A stretch of DNA of 64,000 nt. Origin: Pseudomonadota bacterium (GTDB lineage: Bacteria > Pseudomonadota > Gammaproteobacteria > Steroidobacterales > Steroidobacteraceae). The DNA lies in contig JAFEFN010000004.1 in the NCBI GenBank assembly GCA_018240525.1, positions 1-64,000 of the forward strand, read 5' to 3'. The notes beneath the pieces were generated by a model that saw nothing but the letters and a program-made list of their open reading frames with translations, made no database searches and was not told the DNA's origin. Positions 27,918 through 40,274 of this stretch are shown here, piece after piece. Each line of letters begins with the position of its first letter. The first letter of the stretch is position 1. The position numbers and the translations under genes were made by a program.

Positions 27918-27951
27918 CTCGATCCCTGCCGCATGCGCGGCAGGGATCGAG
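27918..27951. terminator. Bidirectional hairpin between convergent genes
   Basis: CTCGATCCCTGCCGC (27918-27932) pairs perfectly with GCGGCAGGGATCGAG (27937-27951) over the 4-base loop ATGC. The 15-base stem sits between the two converging stop codons. T-runs are lacking on both sides, so its strength as an intrinsic terminator is uncertain. Confidence 0.6.
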
Positions 27952-27998
27952 TGCGGATCGCCTGGCTTCAGCCCCCGGGCGGGGCGGACGCGCCGCGG

Positions 27999-30900
27999 TC
28001 AGTCGCCGCCGCCATCGTCCAAGTCGAGGTAGGTCACGGTGGTCGTCGCGCTGGTGCTGGTGTTCACCGCATTGCTGCAGCCCAGGGCGAAGGTCGTCTT
28101 GGCCGTGATCTTGTTGCTCAGCAGCGAGCCGTTCGCGGGCAGCCCCGTCTTGCTCAGGCCACCGCCGGAGATCGCGCACACCGTGGCGTTCGTCGTGGTC
28201 CAGCTCAGCGTCGTGTAGCTGCACGAGCTGGGCAGGCCATCGCGCTGGCAGTCCGGATCGACGTTCGAGGGAGTCGCCTTGAACGAGGTGATCGCCGGCG
28301 GCGGCAGGACCGTCAGCACCACCGAGGCGGTGGCGGTGCCGCCCACCGAGGTGCAGGTCAAGGTATAGGTCGTCGTGGTCGAGACCGCACCGGTGCTGAC
28401 CCCGCTGCCTCCGGGCAGGCCGTTCACACCGCAGGACGCGCCGGTGCTCTCGCTCCACGTCAGGACCGCCGAACCGCCCGCAGGGATGGTGGACGGTGTC
28501 ACCACGAACGAGGTGATGACCGGCACCGGCACCACGGTCACGGTGGTCGAGACCGTCACCGAGGTGCTGACCGAGTTGTTGCACACGAGGGTGAAGGTGG
28601 TCGTGACCTGCAGCGGCCCGGTGTTGACGCTGTAGCTGCCGTCGGGGTTCTGGGTGCCGGACCCGAGCCCCGTGACCGAGCAGGAACCGTCGGTCGTTGC
28701 GGTCCAGGTGAGCGTCGTGGAGCCGCCCACGGGCACGCTGGAGGCGGCCGGCGTGAACGAGGAGATGACCGGCGCGGGGACCACGGTCACCGTCGCCGAC
28801 TTCGTGGTCGTGCCGCCCGGCCCGGTGCAGCTCAGCGAGTACGTCCCGCTCGAGGACCGGGCCACGGTCGTGTAGCTGCCGCTCGTGCCGCTGACATTGC
28901 TCCAGCCCGCATCGCCCGTGACCGCGCCGGTGGCGGCGCAAGAGGTGGCATGCGTGGTGCTCCAGGTGATCGTGGAGGTATTGCCGGGAGCAATGGACGC
29001 AGGAGCCGCCGTCAGCGTGACCGCCGGCGGCCCGCACTGCGGCAGCGGATCGGTGGGTGCCAGGGGCCACGCGGAGTTGGGCGGATTGCCCGCCAGGCGC
29101 GTGTTGATCGTCATGTACAGGTTGCCCAGGCGTCCGCGGATCTCACCCCACGGGTTCGGGTTGGCCGCGTTGCCGGGGTAGTTGCCGGGCGGATCCGCAT
29201 CGTTGGCGACCAGGGTATCCGCGCTGAGCACCTGCGCGGCCGCGCAGGCGTAGTCGCCGGCCGTGAGGTACGTCTGGATGGGAGTCAGGGCCGCTTCCAG
29301 CGTCGTCTGCGTGGCCAGCTTGATGTTCGCCCCGCTGACCGTGGCGAACAGGTTGGTGTACTTGGTCTGCGCGAAGCCGAGCATGCCGCCGTTCAGCGCA
29401 TTCAGGTTGAGCTTGAGGCCCACGCCCCAGATCGACAGGCCGCGGTTCGAACCACCCGAGGAACCGCAGAAGGTGGTCATGTCCACCATCTGCAGCAGCC
29501 CAGTGGACGAATCCACCTCGACGATGCTGCCCTCGCTGGGGCTGGCACCCGAGTACGGCACCCAGGCAAGCACCTCGAGCGGGCACAGCGGGTTGGTCGC
29601 CGGCGGCGTCGCCGGCAGGATGTTGTCGACGTTCTCCTCGGTGCGCACCAGGATGCCGGGAATCACGTCCCCTTGGGTGGTCTGGGTGCGCAGCAGCGCG
29701 AAGCCGGACTTGGAAGCGCCGGCACTGCCGCACATGGTGCCGGGGATGATCTCGTTGCCGAAGCCCGGGCAGAGCTTGGCGACGTTGAGGTTGGTGCCGT
29801 CACAGTTGCCGAGCGCATCGACGCGCGGATCGGACAGGATGACGCAGCTGGCCTCGAGCACGTTCCCGCCGATCGGCGCGGTGTTGCCCGTGATCGTGTG
29901 CGGAGCGACGCCGCCACTCAGATCGCAGGTGAGCGGAGACACGCAGCTCTGCGTCGGGATGGCCGCCTGGCGGGCGACCGCCAGGGCATTGGGACTCTGC
30001 ACGCCCTGGGTCGCGATTCCGATCAGGTTGGTGCTGCCGTTCACCGGCGCACCCAGCATCAGGATCTGGCCGTTGCCCGGGGAGCTGGAGGTCACGAAGG
30101 CATACGGGACGCCCAGCTGCAGGCCTTCCTTGAGCTTGAGAAGGCCGCTGCCCAGCCCGGTGGCGAAGGTCTGCACCAGCTGCGGCGAGTAGCCGTACTG
30201 TCCCAGCGTGAAATCAAAGCGCAGCACCTGGCCGGTGGTGCTCGTGATCAGCAGGGTCGGTGTGGCATCGACCGCATCCGCCGGCCAGATGTCCATGCCC
30301 ATCGGGTTGCCGCCCCAGATGAACTGCCCGGGAGAGATGAGGGCCACGTCCGGGCCGTTGCGGGCGCCGCCGCCGTTGAGCACGCTCTGCAGGCTGGCCG
30401 CGCGATAGACGAACACCAGGGTCTTGTTCGAGGAGTTCTTGGAGCTGCCCAGGACCAGCAGGTCGCCGACATTCCAGCCGTGTCCGGCGATCGTGGCCAC
30501 CGTGGTATCGCGCAGGAACGCTGCGCCCAGACTCGAATAGCCGTTGACGTCCACGACCAGCGGCTGCTTCGCATAGCCGGTCGCGGAGTTGGCGCTCACC
30601 GGCAGCACGCACACGATCGGCTTGTTCTGCAGCACGAAGAACAGGTTGCCCGCCGCATCCGCCGACAGGCCATCCAGGGCAGGGCTGCAGGGGCTGCTCG
30701 AGGTGCCGGTCCACAGCACCGTGACCGCCGCCGGTGTCGCACCGACCGCCGGCGTATAGCGGACGATCTGGTTCTTGGTGGCGTCGGTGACGATGACATC
30801 GACCGTGCCGGTGGCGAGGTTCGCCAGCTGGATCAGGGAGCTGTAACTGCCGTGGCTTGCGCCATCGGTGTTCAGCGGACTCGTCGTGCCCGGGCCCCCT

Positions 30901-31055
30901 GGCACGAGCGAGGTCACGTCGTAGACGGAGTTGCCGACGGAGTTCGCCGCCGTGACGCGTACGAACTCGGCATGGGCGGTTGCCGCGACGAGCAGTCCTG
31001 CCACCACGGCGGTCGCTCGAGCGAGCCTGCTCAGACGTGAATGAAGATTACGCAC
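27999..31055 (-). CDS. Secreted protein with C-terminal Ig-like repeats
   Basis: A 1018-residue protein with a signal peptide (LARATAVVAGLLVAATAHA, then EFVRV). Residues up to about 675 form a unique region with NHL-like hints (VDVIVTDATKNQIVRY) and several cysteines. The last 330 residues are four similar Ig-like domains, each starting like PVITSFVVTPSTIPAGGSAVLTW and carrying two cysteines likely to pair. It ends with an acidic tail and no sorting signal or membrane anchor. I chose GTG 31055, spaced 6 bases from AGGT; GTG 31061 and an earlier start at 31157 are in frame. A CATAAT box at 31276-31281 (minus) may be its promoter. Probable cell-surface or extracellular protein; function unknown. 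Confidence 0.72.
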   Translation of the reverse strand: MRNLHSRLSRLARATAVVAGLLVAATAHAEFVRVTAANSVGNSVYDVTSLVPGGPGTTSPLNTDGASHGSYSSLIQLANLATGTVDVIVTDATKNQIVRYTPAVGATPAAVTVLWTGTSSSPCSPALDGLSADAAGNLFFVLQNKPIVCVLPVSANSATGYAKQPLVVDVNGYSSLGAAFLRDTTVATIAGHGWNVGDLLVLGSSKNSSNKTLVFVYRAASLQSVLNGGGARNGPDVALISPGQFIWGGNPMGMDIWPADAVDATPTLLITSTTGQVLRFDFTLGQYGYSPQLVQTFATGLGSGLLKLKEGLQLGVPYAFVTSSSPGNGQILMLGAPVNGSTNLIGIATQGVQSPNALAVARQAAIPTQSCVSPLTCDLSGGVAPHTITGNTAPIGGNVLEASCVILSDPRVDALGNCDGTNLNVAKLCPGFGNEIIPGTMCGSAGASKSGFALLRTQTTQGDVIPGILVRTEENVDNILPATPPATNPLCPLEVLAWVPYSGASPSEGSIVEVDSSTGLLQMVDMTTFCGSSGGSNRGLSIWGVGLKLNLNALNGGMLGFAQTKYTNLFATVSGANIKLATQTTLEAALTPIQTYLTAGDYACAAAQVLSADTLVANDADPPGNYPGNAANPNPWGEIRGRLGNLYMTINTRLAGNPPNSAWPLAPTDPLPQCGPPAVTLTAAPASIAPGNTSTITWSTTHATSCAATGAVTGDAGWSNVSGTSGSYTTVARSSSGTYSLSCTGPGGTTTKSATVTVVPAPVISSFTPAASSVPVGGSTTLTWTATTDGSCSVTGLGSGTQNPDGSYSVNTGPLQVTTTFTLVCNNSVSTSVTVSTTVTVVPVPVITSFVVTPSTIPAGGSAVLTWSESTGASCGVNGLPGGSGVSTGAVSTTTTYTLTCTSVGGTATASVVLTVLPPPAITSFKATPSNVDPDCQRDGLPSSCSYTTLSWTTTNATVCAISGGGLSKTGLPANGSLLSNKITAKTTFALGCSNAVNTSTSATTTVTYLDLDDGGGD

Positions 31056-31294
31056 AGTCACACCTCGGTGTTCTTGTTCTGGTCGGCGTGCGGATTCTTT
31101 CGTGCGCTCGCGCGCACGCCCTTCATCTGCAACCGGTCGGATGAGAGACCCCGCCACCCCGGAACCTTCACTGTCCCCACGGGCACGGTTCTCTTCTTAT
31201 GTTGTCGCGAAGACTACCACGGTGATGTGGCCACCGCATGAGCCGCGCGGGTATCGGTGTGCGACACGGGCGCGCATTATGGCAAGCCGATGAC

Positions 31295-33490
31295 TCAGCG
31301 GCTGGACGCAGTCCGGGAAGTGTGCGCGAGGTGCACCCGGCCCGCGCGCAGCTCGTCGAGATAACCCTGCGCGAGGCGGTGATACTGGGCGGGCGCAAAG
31401 CCATCCTTGTCCAGGATGGCGACACTGCTGACCAGCATCGGCTCGGCTTCGTCGGAGCGTCCGAGTCCGGCCAGCGCGGCTGCCTCGGCGCTGGCCGCCA
31501 GCGCGGTCTTCCAGTGCTTGGCCGACAGGGCGGGCGTGAAAATGTCCACGGCGCCGCGGGCGGAGGCGAGCGCCGCCTCGTAGTGGTGCAACGCAACCTG
31601 CAGGATGGCGACGTGGATCAGGCTCGAGGCCACCTCGGGATTGCTCGCGCCGAACAACCGCCGGCGCATCGCCAGCGCTTCTTGCAAATTGTGATCGGCC
31701 TGGTCGTAGTCCCCGATCTCGGTCTGCCAGAACCCCATCCGGTTCAGGACGCGGGCGACGTCGGGGTGGTCGCCGGTGAAGAGCTTGCGATACACCGCCA
31801 GCGCCTCGGCCTCGGTGGCCAGCGCATCGCGCAGGTTGCCGCGGTCCGACTGGACAAAGGCCAGATTGTTCAGCGTGAGGGCGACGTCCGGGTGCACTTG
31901 GCCGAGCAGGGCGCGCTGCATGAGGAGGGCCTCGCGATAGGTGGACTCGGCGTGCTCCAGGTCGCCCTCGTCCTGGAGTGCAGCGGCGAGGTTGTTTAGC
32001 CCCATCGCCACTTCCGGGTGCTTTTCGCCGAACACCCGGCGCTTCATCGCCAGCGCCTCGCGATACAGCTTCTCGGACTCCTCGTAGGTGCCGCGCTCCT
32101 CCAGCAGCAGGGCGAGGTCGTTGATCGCCTCGGCCAGGGCGGGGTCCGGCTCGTTGTGGTTCAGCTCGCGCTGCATGGTCACCGCGTAGCGCATCACGGG
32201 GATGGCCCCGTTCAGGTCGCCCGCCGCGTCCATGACCCGCGCCAGGTCCTTGAGGGTCGTGGCAATTTCGCGGTGGCTGGGGCCGTAGAGCTCGTGCTGC
32301 AGGGTGAGGGCCTGGTGCAGGGTATGGTCGGCCTCCGCATACTGCCCCTTTTCCGCCAGCAACGTGCCCAGGCCGTGCAGGCTCTTGGTCAGTTCGATCT
32401 GGTTGTCGCGGTCATCCTTGGGCCGCGCCATCTGCAGGGCGATCGCCTGGCGATACGCAGCTTCGGCGGGCTCGTACTGTGCCTGCCGCATCAGCAGGTC
32501 GCCGCGGTGCTGCTGCAGGAGCGACAGGGCCAGCGGGTCCTTGGCATCCTTGCCCTGTCGGGCCTGCAGGGCACCGTCCATCAGGCGCCGCGCCTGGGGG
32601 TACAGGCCGAGCCCCATGTAGGTCGTGCCCACCGTGTCCAGGAGCGTGGCGCGGATGGCGGGCTGCGTGGCGAGCTCACGGTCGATGCGTGCGGCGCCCT
32701 TGTCGAGCATCTCGCGCGCCGTGATCGAATTGCCGCGCGCCTCGCTCGGATCGGAGATGCGAAACAGGTCGATCATGAAATTGGTCGTCTGGCGCGCGGT
32801 CTCGGCCTGGCGCTCGGCGGCGCGCCGCTGGATCAGCGCGTAGGCGGCGAGGCCGCTGGCGAAGACCATGCCGGCGCTGGCGGCGGTGGCGATCGCCACG
32901 AGCCGCCGGTTGCGCCGGGTCTGCTCGCGGCGGCGCAACAGGTCGAAGTTCACCGCCAGCACCCCGGCGATGAGCTTCAGTTTGGCGTTGGTCTTGCCGT
33001 CCTTGCCGGGGCGGGCGTCGGCGGCGATCGGCTCGGTGCGGCGGTCGCTGAGGTTGCCCTCGGCATCCAGGTGGAAGCGCAGTGCGGGCGGGAAGCACTC
33101 CTCGTCCTCGCGGCCCGGCATGTCCGTGGCGTTCGGCTCACCGTCGACGATCAGGCAGAAGATGCGGTCCTCGCGCCCGAGCCGCTTGAAGGCGAGGATC
33201 TCCTCGTTGACCCAGCGCGACTTCGCCGCCGCCGGCGAGCACACCACGATCTGGCAGATCGAGTCGGCGAGTGCCTGGCGCAGGATCGAGCCCAGGTCGG
33301 TGGCGGTCGCCAGTTCCTCGCGGTCGCGGAAGACCGGCGCAAGCCGCCGCGGCACCGCGCCGCGCGCGGTCCGGGTCCCCACGAGTGTCTTGGGCGGCCG
33401 GTAGGACTCGAGTGCGCGGTGCAGCCAGCCCGTCCACTTCGCATCGCGGTGGCTGTAGCTGAGGAAGGCCCAGTATTTGGGGCTGTCCAA
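31295..33490 (-). CDS. TIR domain - transmembrane - TPR protein
   Basis: A 731-residue protein. Residues 5-120 form a TIR domain: box 1 YWAFLSYSHRD, then PVFRDREEL, CQIVVCSPAAAKSRWVNEEI and a strand RIFCLIVDG. Glu96 or Glu97 in WVNEE is placed like the catalytic glutamate of NAD-cleaving TIR domains. A single membrane helix follows at about 197-219 with basic flanks. Residues 235-700 are tandem TPR units of the kinesin-light-chain type (EVAMGLNNLAAALQDEGDLEHAESTYREAL). The linker ITAREMLDKGAARID resembles that of kinase-TPR proteins. It starts at TTG 33490. Possible NADase sensor or signalling protein; the role is inference. It lies 162 bases after uvrA on the same strand. Confidence 0.83.
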   Translation of the reverse strand: MDSPKYWAFLSYSHRDAKWTGWLHRALESYRPPKTLVGTRTARGAVPRRLAPVFRDREELATATDLGSILRQALADSICQIVVCSPAAAKSRWVNEEILAFKRLGREDRIFCLIVDGEPNATDMPGREDEECFPPALRFHLDAEGNLSDRRTEPIAADARPGKDGKTNAKLKLIAGVLAVNFDLLRRREQTRRNRRLVAIATAASAGMVFASGLAAYALIQRRAAERQAETARQTTNFMIDLFRISDPSEARGNSITAREMLDKGAARIDRELATQPAIRATLLDTVGTTYMGLGLYPQARRLMDGALQARQGKDAKDPLALSLLQQHRGDLLMRQAQYEPAEAAYRQAIALQMARPKDDRDNQIELTKSLHGLGTLLAEKGQYAEADHTLHQALTLQHELYGPSHREIATTLKDLARVMDAAGDLNGAIPVMRYAVTMQRELNHNEPDPALAEAINDLALLLEERGTYEESEKLYREALAMKRRVFGEKHPEVAMGLNNLAAALQDEGDLEHAESTYREALLMQRALLGQVHPDVALTLNNLAFVQSDRGNLRDALATEAEALAVYRKLFTGDHPDVARVLNRMGFWQTEIGDYDQADHNLQEALAMRRRLFGASNPEVASSLIHVAILQVALHHYEAALASARGAVDIFTPALSAKHWKTALAASAEAAALAGLGRSDEAEPMLVSSVAILDKDGFAPAQYHRLAQGYLDELRAGRVHLAHTSRTASSR

Positions 33491-33652
33491 GAAGAGTCCC
33501 CGTCGGCGTCGCCCCTGCGCCCGCAGTGTCGAACCTGCTTCGCGCCTCGGGGTCGTGTGGATGCCGTCGAGTCTAGTGCATTTGTCCCCGGCGGCGCGAG
33601 CGCGCGCGGGCGGCCTTAAGTCGCATCGGCGCCGCCTGCGCCGCGGCCGCGA

Positions 33653-36535
<2,883 letters not shown>

Positions 36536-36666
36536 GGAACTCTCAATGATACGCCGTTGGCCCGCGCGACGAATTAGCCGCCAGCCGAGCCGTCTATGTA
36601 TGGGCGGTCGGGTCGACTTGGAACCTCCAGCCGTTGCTCTCCCGTGCCGGCGGGAGTTAAGTTAGC

Positions 36667-38943
36667 TTGGTGAGCCGCTCGCGCGCCTTATTGCCCTGCT
36701 TCCGCTGCGGCTTTTCCGTGTCGGGGTGGGTCTTGGCGCACGTGCTCGCGGGCGGCGCCGCGCACGCCGCGACCCTCGCCGACGCCTCCCCGCAGGCCTT
36801 CGGACTCGATGAGGTGGTCGTGACCGCGCGCCGCCGCGAGGAGGTGCTGCTGGACGTGCCGCTGGCCGAGACGGTGCTCTCGGGCGATGAGCTGCAGCAG
36901 CGCTCGGCGGTGCAGTTCGAGGACCTCGCCGCCGGCGTGCCGAACATGGTCGCGTTCCGCTCGGCGCGCTCGGTGTCGGCGCTCGAGGTGACGCTGCGTG
37001 GCCAGACCGCGCTGCCGTCCTCGATCGTCTACGACCCGGCGGTCGGGCTGTACGTCGACGGTGTGTACGTGGCCAACGGCCAGGCCGCCATGGGCACGCT
37101 GCTCGACATCGACAGCGTCGAGATCGTGCGCGGCGCGCAGGGCACGCTGTTCGGGCGCAACAACACCGGCGGCTCCATCTCCATCCACACGATGCGGCCG
37201 CAGCTCGCCGCCTACTCGGCCGAGGCCGCGCTGTCCGGCGGCAACCAGGGTCTGTTCGGCCTGCGCTCGATCCTCAACGCGCCGTTGTCCGACACCCTCG
37301 CGGTGCGCATCGCCTACCAGGGCGACCAGCACGAGGGCTGGGGCAGCAGCGATGTGACCGGCCAGGACAACTTCATGAACCAGCATCGCTACCAGCTGCG
37401 CGGCGGCCTGCTGTGGCAGCCGACGGCGCACTTCGATGCCTACCTCACGTTCGAGCGCTTCGACGCCAACCAGGCGGGTGGCCTGCTGCACCCTCTGCCA
37501 GGCACGATCGCCTCCATGATCCCCGGGGACACGGTGCCGGCGGACTTCTACCAGACCGACACCGGAAAGCTGCAGCGCGACACCGCCGTCACCGACTCCT
37601 GGCAGCTCACGCTCGAGGGCCAGATCAACCCTGCGCTCAATGCCAAGCTCATCGCCGGCTACCGCGAGCTGCACGCCGACAATGACTACGACGCCGACGC
37701 TCACGCGGTCTCGATCGCGGACGTCAACCTCGACAACACCTCGTTCCAGCGCAGCGTGGAGCTGCAGCTGTCCGGCAAGCTGCTGGCGGAGCGCCTGGAC
37801 TGGGTCGGCGGCCTGTACGCCTTCCACGACCACGGCAGCGCCGACTCGGTGCTGGCGCCGGGACTGTCCGCGCCGGTGCCCACCTACGATGTGAACGCGG
37901 TGGACAACCGCTCCAAGGCCGCCTACCTGCACGCCGACTACCAGCTCACCGGGCGCTGGAACTTCGGCCTCGGCGTGCGGCGCACCGAGGACACGCGCAC
38001 GCTGGTGGACAACGCCTACGTCGACCTCTCGCCCCTGGGACCGCCGCAGTTCTGCACGATCGTCGATGCCGCGGACCCGAACAACCCGGTCCCCATCGGG
38101 GCCGAGACCGGGGCGTGCCCGTACATCCGCAAGGACATCAGCTTCCGCTACTGGTCCTGGGAGGTCAGCACCGACTACCACTTCACCGACGACGTGCTGG
38201 GCTATGTGCGCAGCGGTCGCGCGCAGCGCTCCGGCGGCTGGAACATCCCGCTCAACACGCTGCAGGATCCGCCGTTCAAGCCCGAGCAGCTGACCGACGT
38301 GGAGGTCGGCGTGAAGGCGAACGAGATGGGCGGCCGTCTCACCCTCGGTGCCGCCGCCTTCACCGGCGACTACCAGGATATGCAGCGCCTGCTGGCGCGC
38401 CTGATCGGCAACACGCCGACGACCGAGGTCATCAACGCCGGCAAGGCGCGCGTCAGCGGCATCGAGCTGGAAGGTTCGATGCTGGTGACACGGGAACTCA
38501 TGCTGCAGGCCTCGGGCGGCTACACGGACGCGCACTACGTGCAGTTCACCGATGCCTTCGGCAACGACGCCAGCCACAACCAGTTCTACATGACGCCCAA
38601 GTTCGAGGCGGCCCTGTCCGGTGTCTACAGCGTGCCGCTGCAGAGCGGACAGCTGCACGTGCGCGCCGACTACACCTGGCGCGACTCGGTGGAGTTCAAC
38701 GTGCTGAACGACTTCAACCGCCAGGGTCCGGTGGGCCTGGTCAACGCGCGCCTGTGGCTGGAGTCCGCCGGCGGCGCCTGGCAGGCGGCCCTGTTCGGCA
38801 CCAACCTCGGCGACAAGCGCTATGCCTACATCGGCGGCAGCATCGTCAATCCCGGCGGCCCGCCGGTGGCCAGCTGGCAGGCCGCCGCCGACCGGCGCCT
38901 GTACGGCGTGGAGGTCGAGTACCGTTTCCAGCACGCGCTCTGA
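36667..38943 (+). CDS. TonB-dependent outer-membrane receptor
   Basis: A 758-residue receptor with a signal peptide ending near AAHA (34), then the LDEVVVTARRREE segment typical of TonB-box regions. The plug follows with VPLAETVLSGDELQ, VGLYVDGVYVANGQAAMGTLLDIDSVEIVRGAQGTLFGRNNTGG in part, and the rest is a 22-strand barrel ending GVEVEYRFQHAL. It belongs to the large group seen in Xanthomonads and Caulobacter; the substrate is unknown. Start is TTG 36667 (10 bases from GGGAG) or GTG 36670. A barrel-only Omp85 gene follows after 9 bases. Confidence 0.9.
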   Translation: MVSRSRALLPCFRCGFSVSGWVLAHVLAGGAAHAATLADASPQAFGLDEVVVTARRREEVLLDVPLAETVLSGDELQQRSAVQFEDLAAGVPNMVAFRSARSVSALEVTLRGQTALPSSIVYDPAVGLYVDGVYVANGQAAMGTLLDIDSVEIVRGAQGTLFGRNNTGGSISIHTMRPQLAAYSAEAALSGGNQGLFGLRSILNAPLSDTLAVRIAYQGDQHEGWGSSDVTGQDNFMNQHRYQLRGGLLWQPTAHFDAYLTFERFDANQAGGLLHPLPGTIASMIPGDTVPADFYQTDTGKLQRDTAVTDSWQLTLEGQINPALNAKLIAGYRELHADNDYDADAHAVSIADVNLDNTSFQRSVELQLSGKLLAERLDWVGGLYAFHDHGSADSVLAPGLSAPVPTYDVNAVDNRSKAAYLHADYQLTGRWNFGLGVRRTEDTRTLVDNAYVDLSPLGPPQFCTIVDAADPNNPVPIGAETGACPYIRKDISFRYWSWEVSTDYHFTDDVLGYVRSGRAQRSGGWNIPLNTLQDPPFKPEQLTDVEVGVKANEMGGRLTLGAAAFTGDYQDMQRLLARLIGNTPTTEVINAGKARVSGIELEGSMLVTRELMLQASGGYTDAHYVQFTDAFGNDASHNQFYMTPKFEAALSGVYSVPLQSGQLHVRADYTWRDSVEFNVLNDFNRQGPVGLVNARLWLESAGGAWQAALFGTNLGDKRYAYIGGSIVNPGGPPVASWQAAADRRLYGVEVEYRFQHAL

Positions 38944-38952
38944 CCGGCTGGC

Positions 38953-40209
38953 GTGAGCCGCTGGGCGCAGTGCCTGTTCGCCGCCTGCGCCTGCAGCGTC
39001 GCGGCGGCGCAGGTCGCGCCACTGCCGGACGCACCGCCGCAGGGCCTGCGCCGCTGGCTCGACCCCCAGACGGCGCCGTTCATTCCGGTGCCGGAGATCG
39101 ACCTCGATCCTTACAGCGGGACGACGCTGGGCGTCATCCCGGTGTGGCTGACCACCGATGCGCAGGGCGAGATCACGCGCATCCTCGCCCCCGACATCAT
39201 CCACAACCCCTACTTCGGCTGGGGGGCGCGCGCGCGCATCTTCGCGTACCCCTCCGCGGACACGCAGTGGTCGGTGGTCGGCGGCGCCAAGCAGCGCGTG
39301 GAAAGCGAGTTCGCCGCGCAGTACGCGCATGGGATTCGCCACGAGGATGCCTTCAGCTTCACGCTGCGCGCGATCTACGATCGCAGCGGTACTCCGCGCT
39401 TCTACGGCATCGGCAACGACTCGCACGAGGCGGGCCAGAGTGTCTACACCGACCAGCAGGCATACCTGCAGGCGCAGCTCGGCTGGAACATCAGCCGCGC
39501 CTGGCAGCTCGCCGTGGAGGTCATGCCGCGCGAGGTGCAGGTGCTGCCGGGCACGCTGTCGGGCATTCCCTCCACCGACCAGGTGTACCCCGGGCTCGCC
39601 GGACTGGGGACCACGCACGAGCTGCTCACCCGGGCCCTGATCAGCTACGACACGCGCGATGACCCGGAGATCCCCTCCAGCGGCACCTTGCTCAGTGCCT
39701 ACTGGGGCAGCGCCAGCCGCAACGCCGAACTCGGCCACACGCTGTACTCGGAGGCCGGCGGCGACGCACGGGCGTTCTACTCCCCCTCGGGCCGCACCAC
39801 CTGGGCCTTCCACGCGGCGCTGCGCTACATGCCCAGCTACCGCGACGCCCCGTTCTGGGCGCTGAGCAGCATCGGCGGCGATGAGAGCGTGAGCGGGGGC
39901 GCGCAGCCGCTGCGTGGCTTCGGCGCGGACCGCTTCCGCGACCGCAATGCCTTCTCCGCCAGCCTCGAGCTGCGCCAGCAGGTGGCCCACTTCGATGCCC
40001 TGTCCACGCACGTCGACCTGCAGCTCACGCCCTTCGTCGATGTCGGCCGCGTCTTCGCGGACTCCGCTTCCTGGCCGGTCCAGTCGCTGCATGCCGCCGC
40101 GGGGCTCGGCATCCGGGCGGTGGCGCGGCCCTTCGTCGTCGGGTACGTGGACATCGGCAAGGGCAGCGAAGGGGTCGTGGCCTTCTCCGGCATCAACTAC
40201 CCCTTCTGA
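38953..40209 (+). CDS. Omp85/D15-type outer-membrane barrel protein without POTRA domains
   Basis: A 418-residue protein with a signal peptide (MSRWAQCLFAACACSVAAA). The first 30 mature residues are proline rich, and the rest is a barrel of the bacterial surface antigen (D15) family. The key motif LRGFGADRFRDRNAF is near residue 318 and the protein ends with an aromatic residue (GINYPF), the usual insertion signal for BAM. There is no room for POTRA domains, unlike BamA or TamA. Starts at GTG 38953, 9 bases after the TonB receptor, so the two probably form an operon. Confidence 0.82.
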   Translation: MSRWAQCLFAACACSVAAAQVAPLPDAPPQGLRRWLDPQTAPFIPVPEIDLDPYSGTTLGVIPVWLTTDAQGEITRILAPDIIHNPYFGWGARARIFAYPSADTQWSVVGGAKQRVESEFAAQYAHGIRHEDAFSFTLRAIYDRSGTPRFYGIGNDSHEAGQSVYTDQQAYLQAQLGWNISRAWQLAVEVMPREVQVLPGTLSGIPSTDQVYPGLAGLGTTHELLTRALISYDTRDDPEIPSSGTLLSAYWGSASRNAELGHTLYSEAGGDARAFYSPSGRTTWAFHAALRYMPSYRDAPFWALSSIGGDESVSGGAQPLRGFGADRFRDRNAFSASLELRQQVAHFDALSTHVDLQLTPFVDVGRVFADSASWPVQSLHAAAGLGIRAVARPFVVGYVDIGKGSEGVVAFSGINYPF

Positions 40210-40215
40210 CGGGGC

Positions 40216-40246
40216 TTGTTTTATCCAAAAACATATCTTACGATAT
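40216..40246 (+). promoter_or_regulatory. Promoter and palindromic operator of the PadR-type gene
   Basis: TTGTTT (40216-40221), 17 bases, TACGAT (40239-40244) form a plausible sigma70 promoter. The inverted repeat ATATC-TTAC-GATAT (40233-40246) covers the -10 box. In an AT-rich patch of a GC-rich window, right before a PadR-type gene, this looks like an autoregulatory operator. Confidence 0.6.
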
Positions 40247-40274
40247 ATCTGTCGTCATTACAGAGAGGTGCCCA

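Noticed and set aside
27816..31040. 1074-residue open frame antisense to the Ig-repeat protein
   Set aside because: Composition is that of a GC shadow, while the minus strand has a signal peptide and Ig repeats.
36536..36666. SOS (LexA) box in front of uvrA
   Set aside because: No CTGT-N8-ACAG palindrome was found in the intergenic region, so SOS control is not claimed.
36688..40092. 1134-residue open frame on the minus strand across the TonB receptor and D15 genes
   Set aside because: Repetitive Arg, Gly, Val and His composition with no domain. The plus strand has two recognisable outer-membrane proteins.
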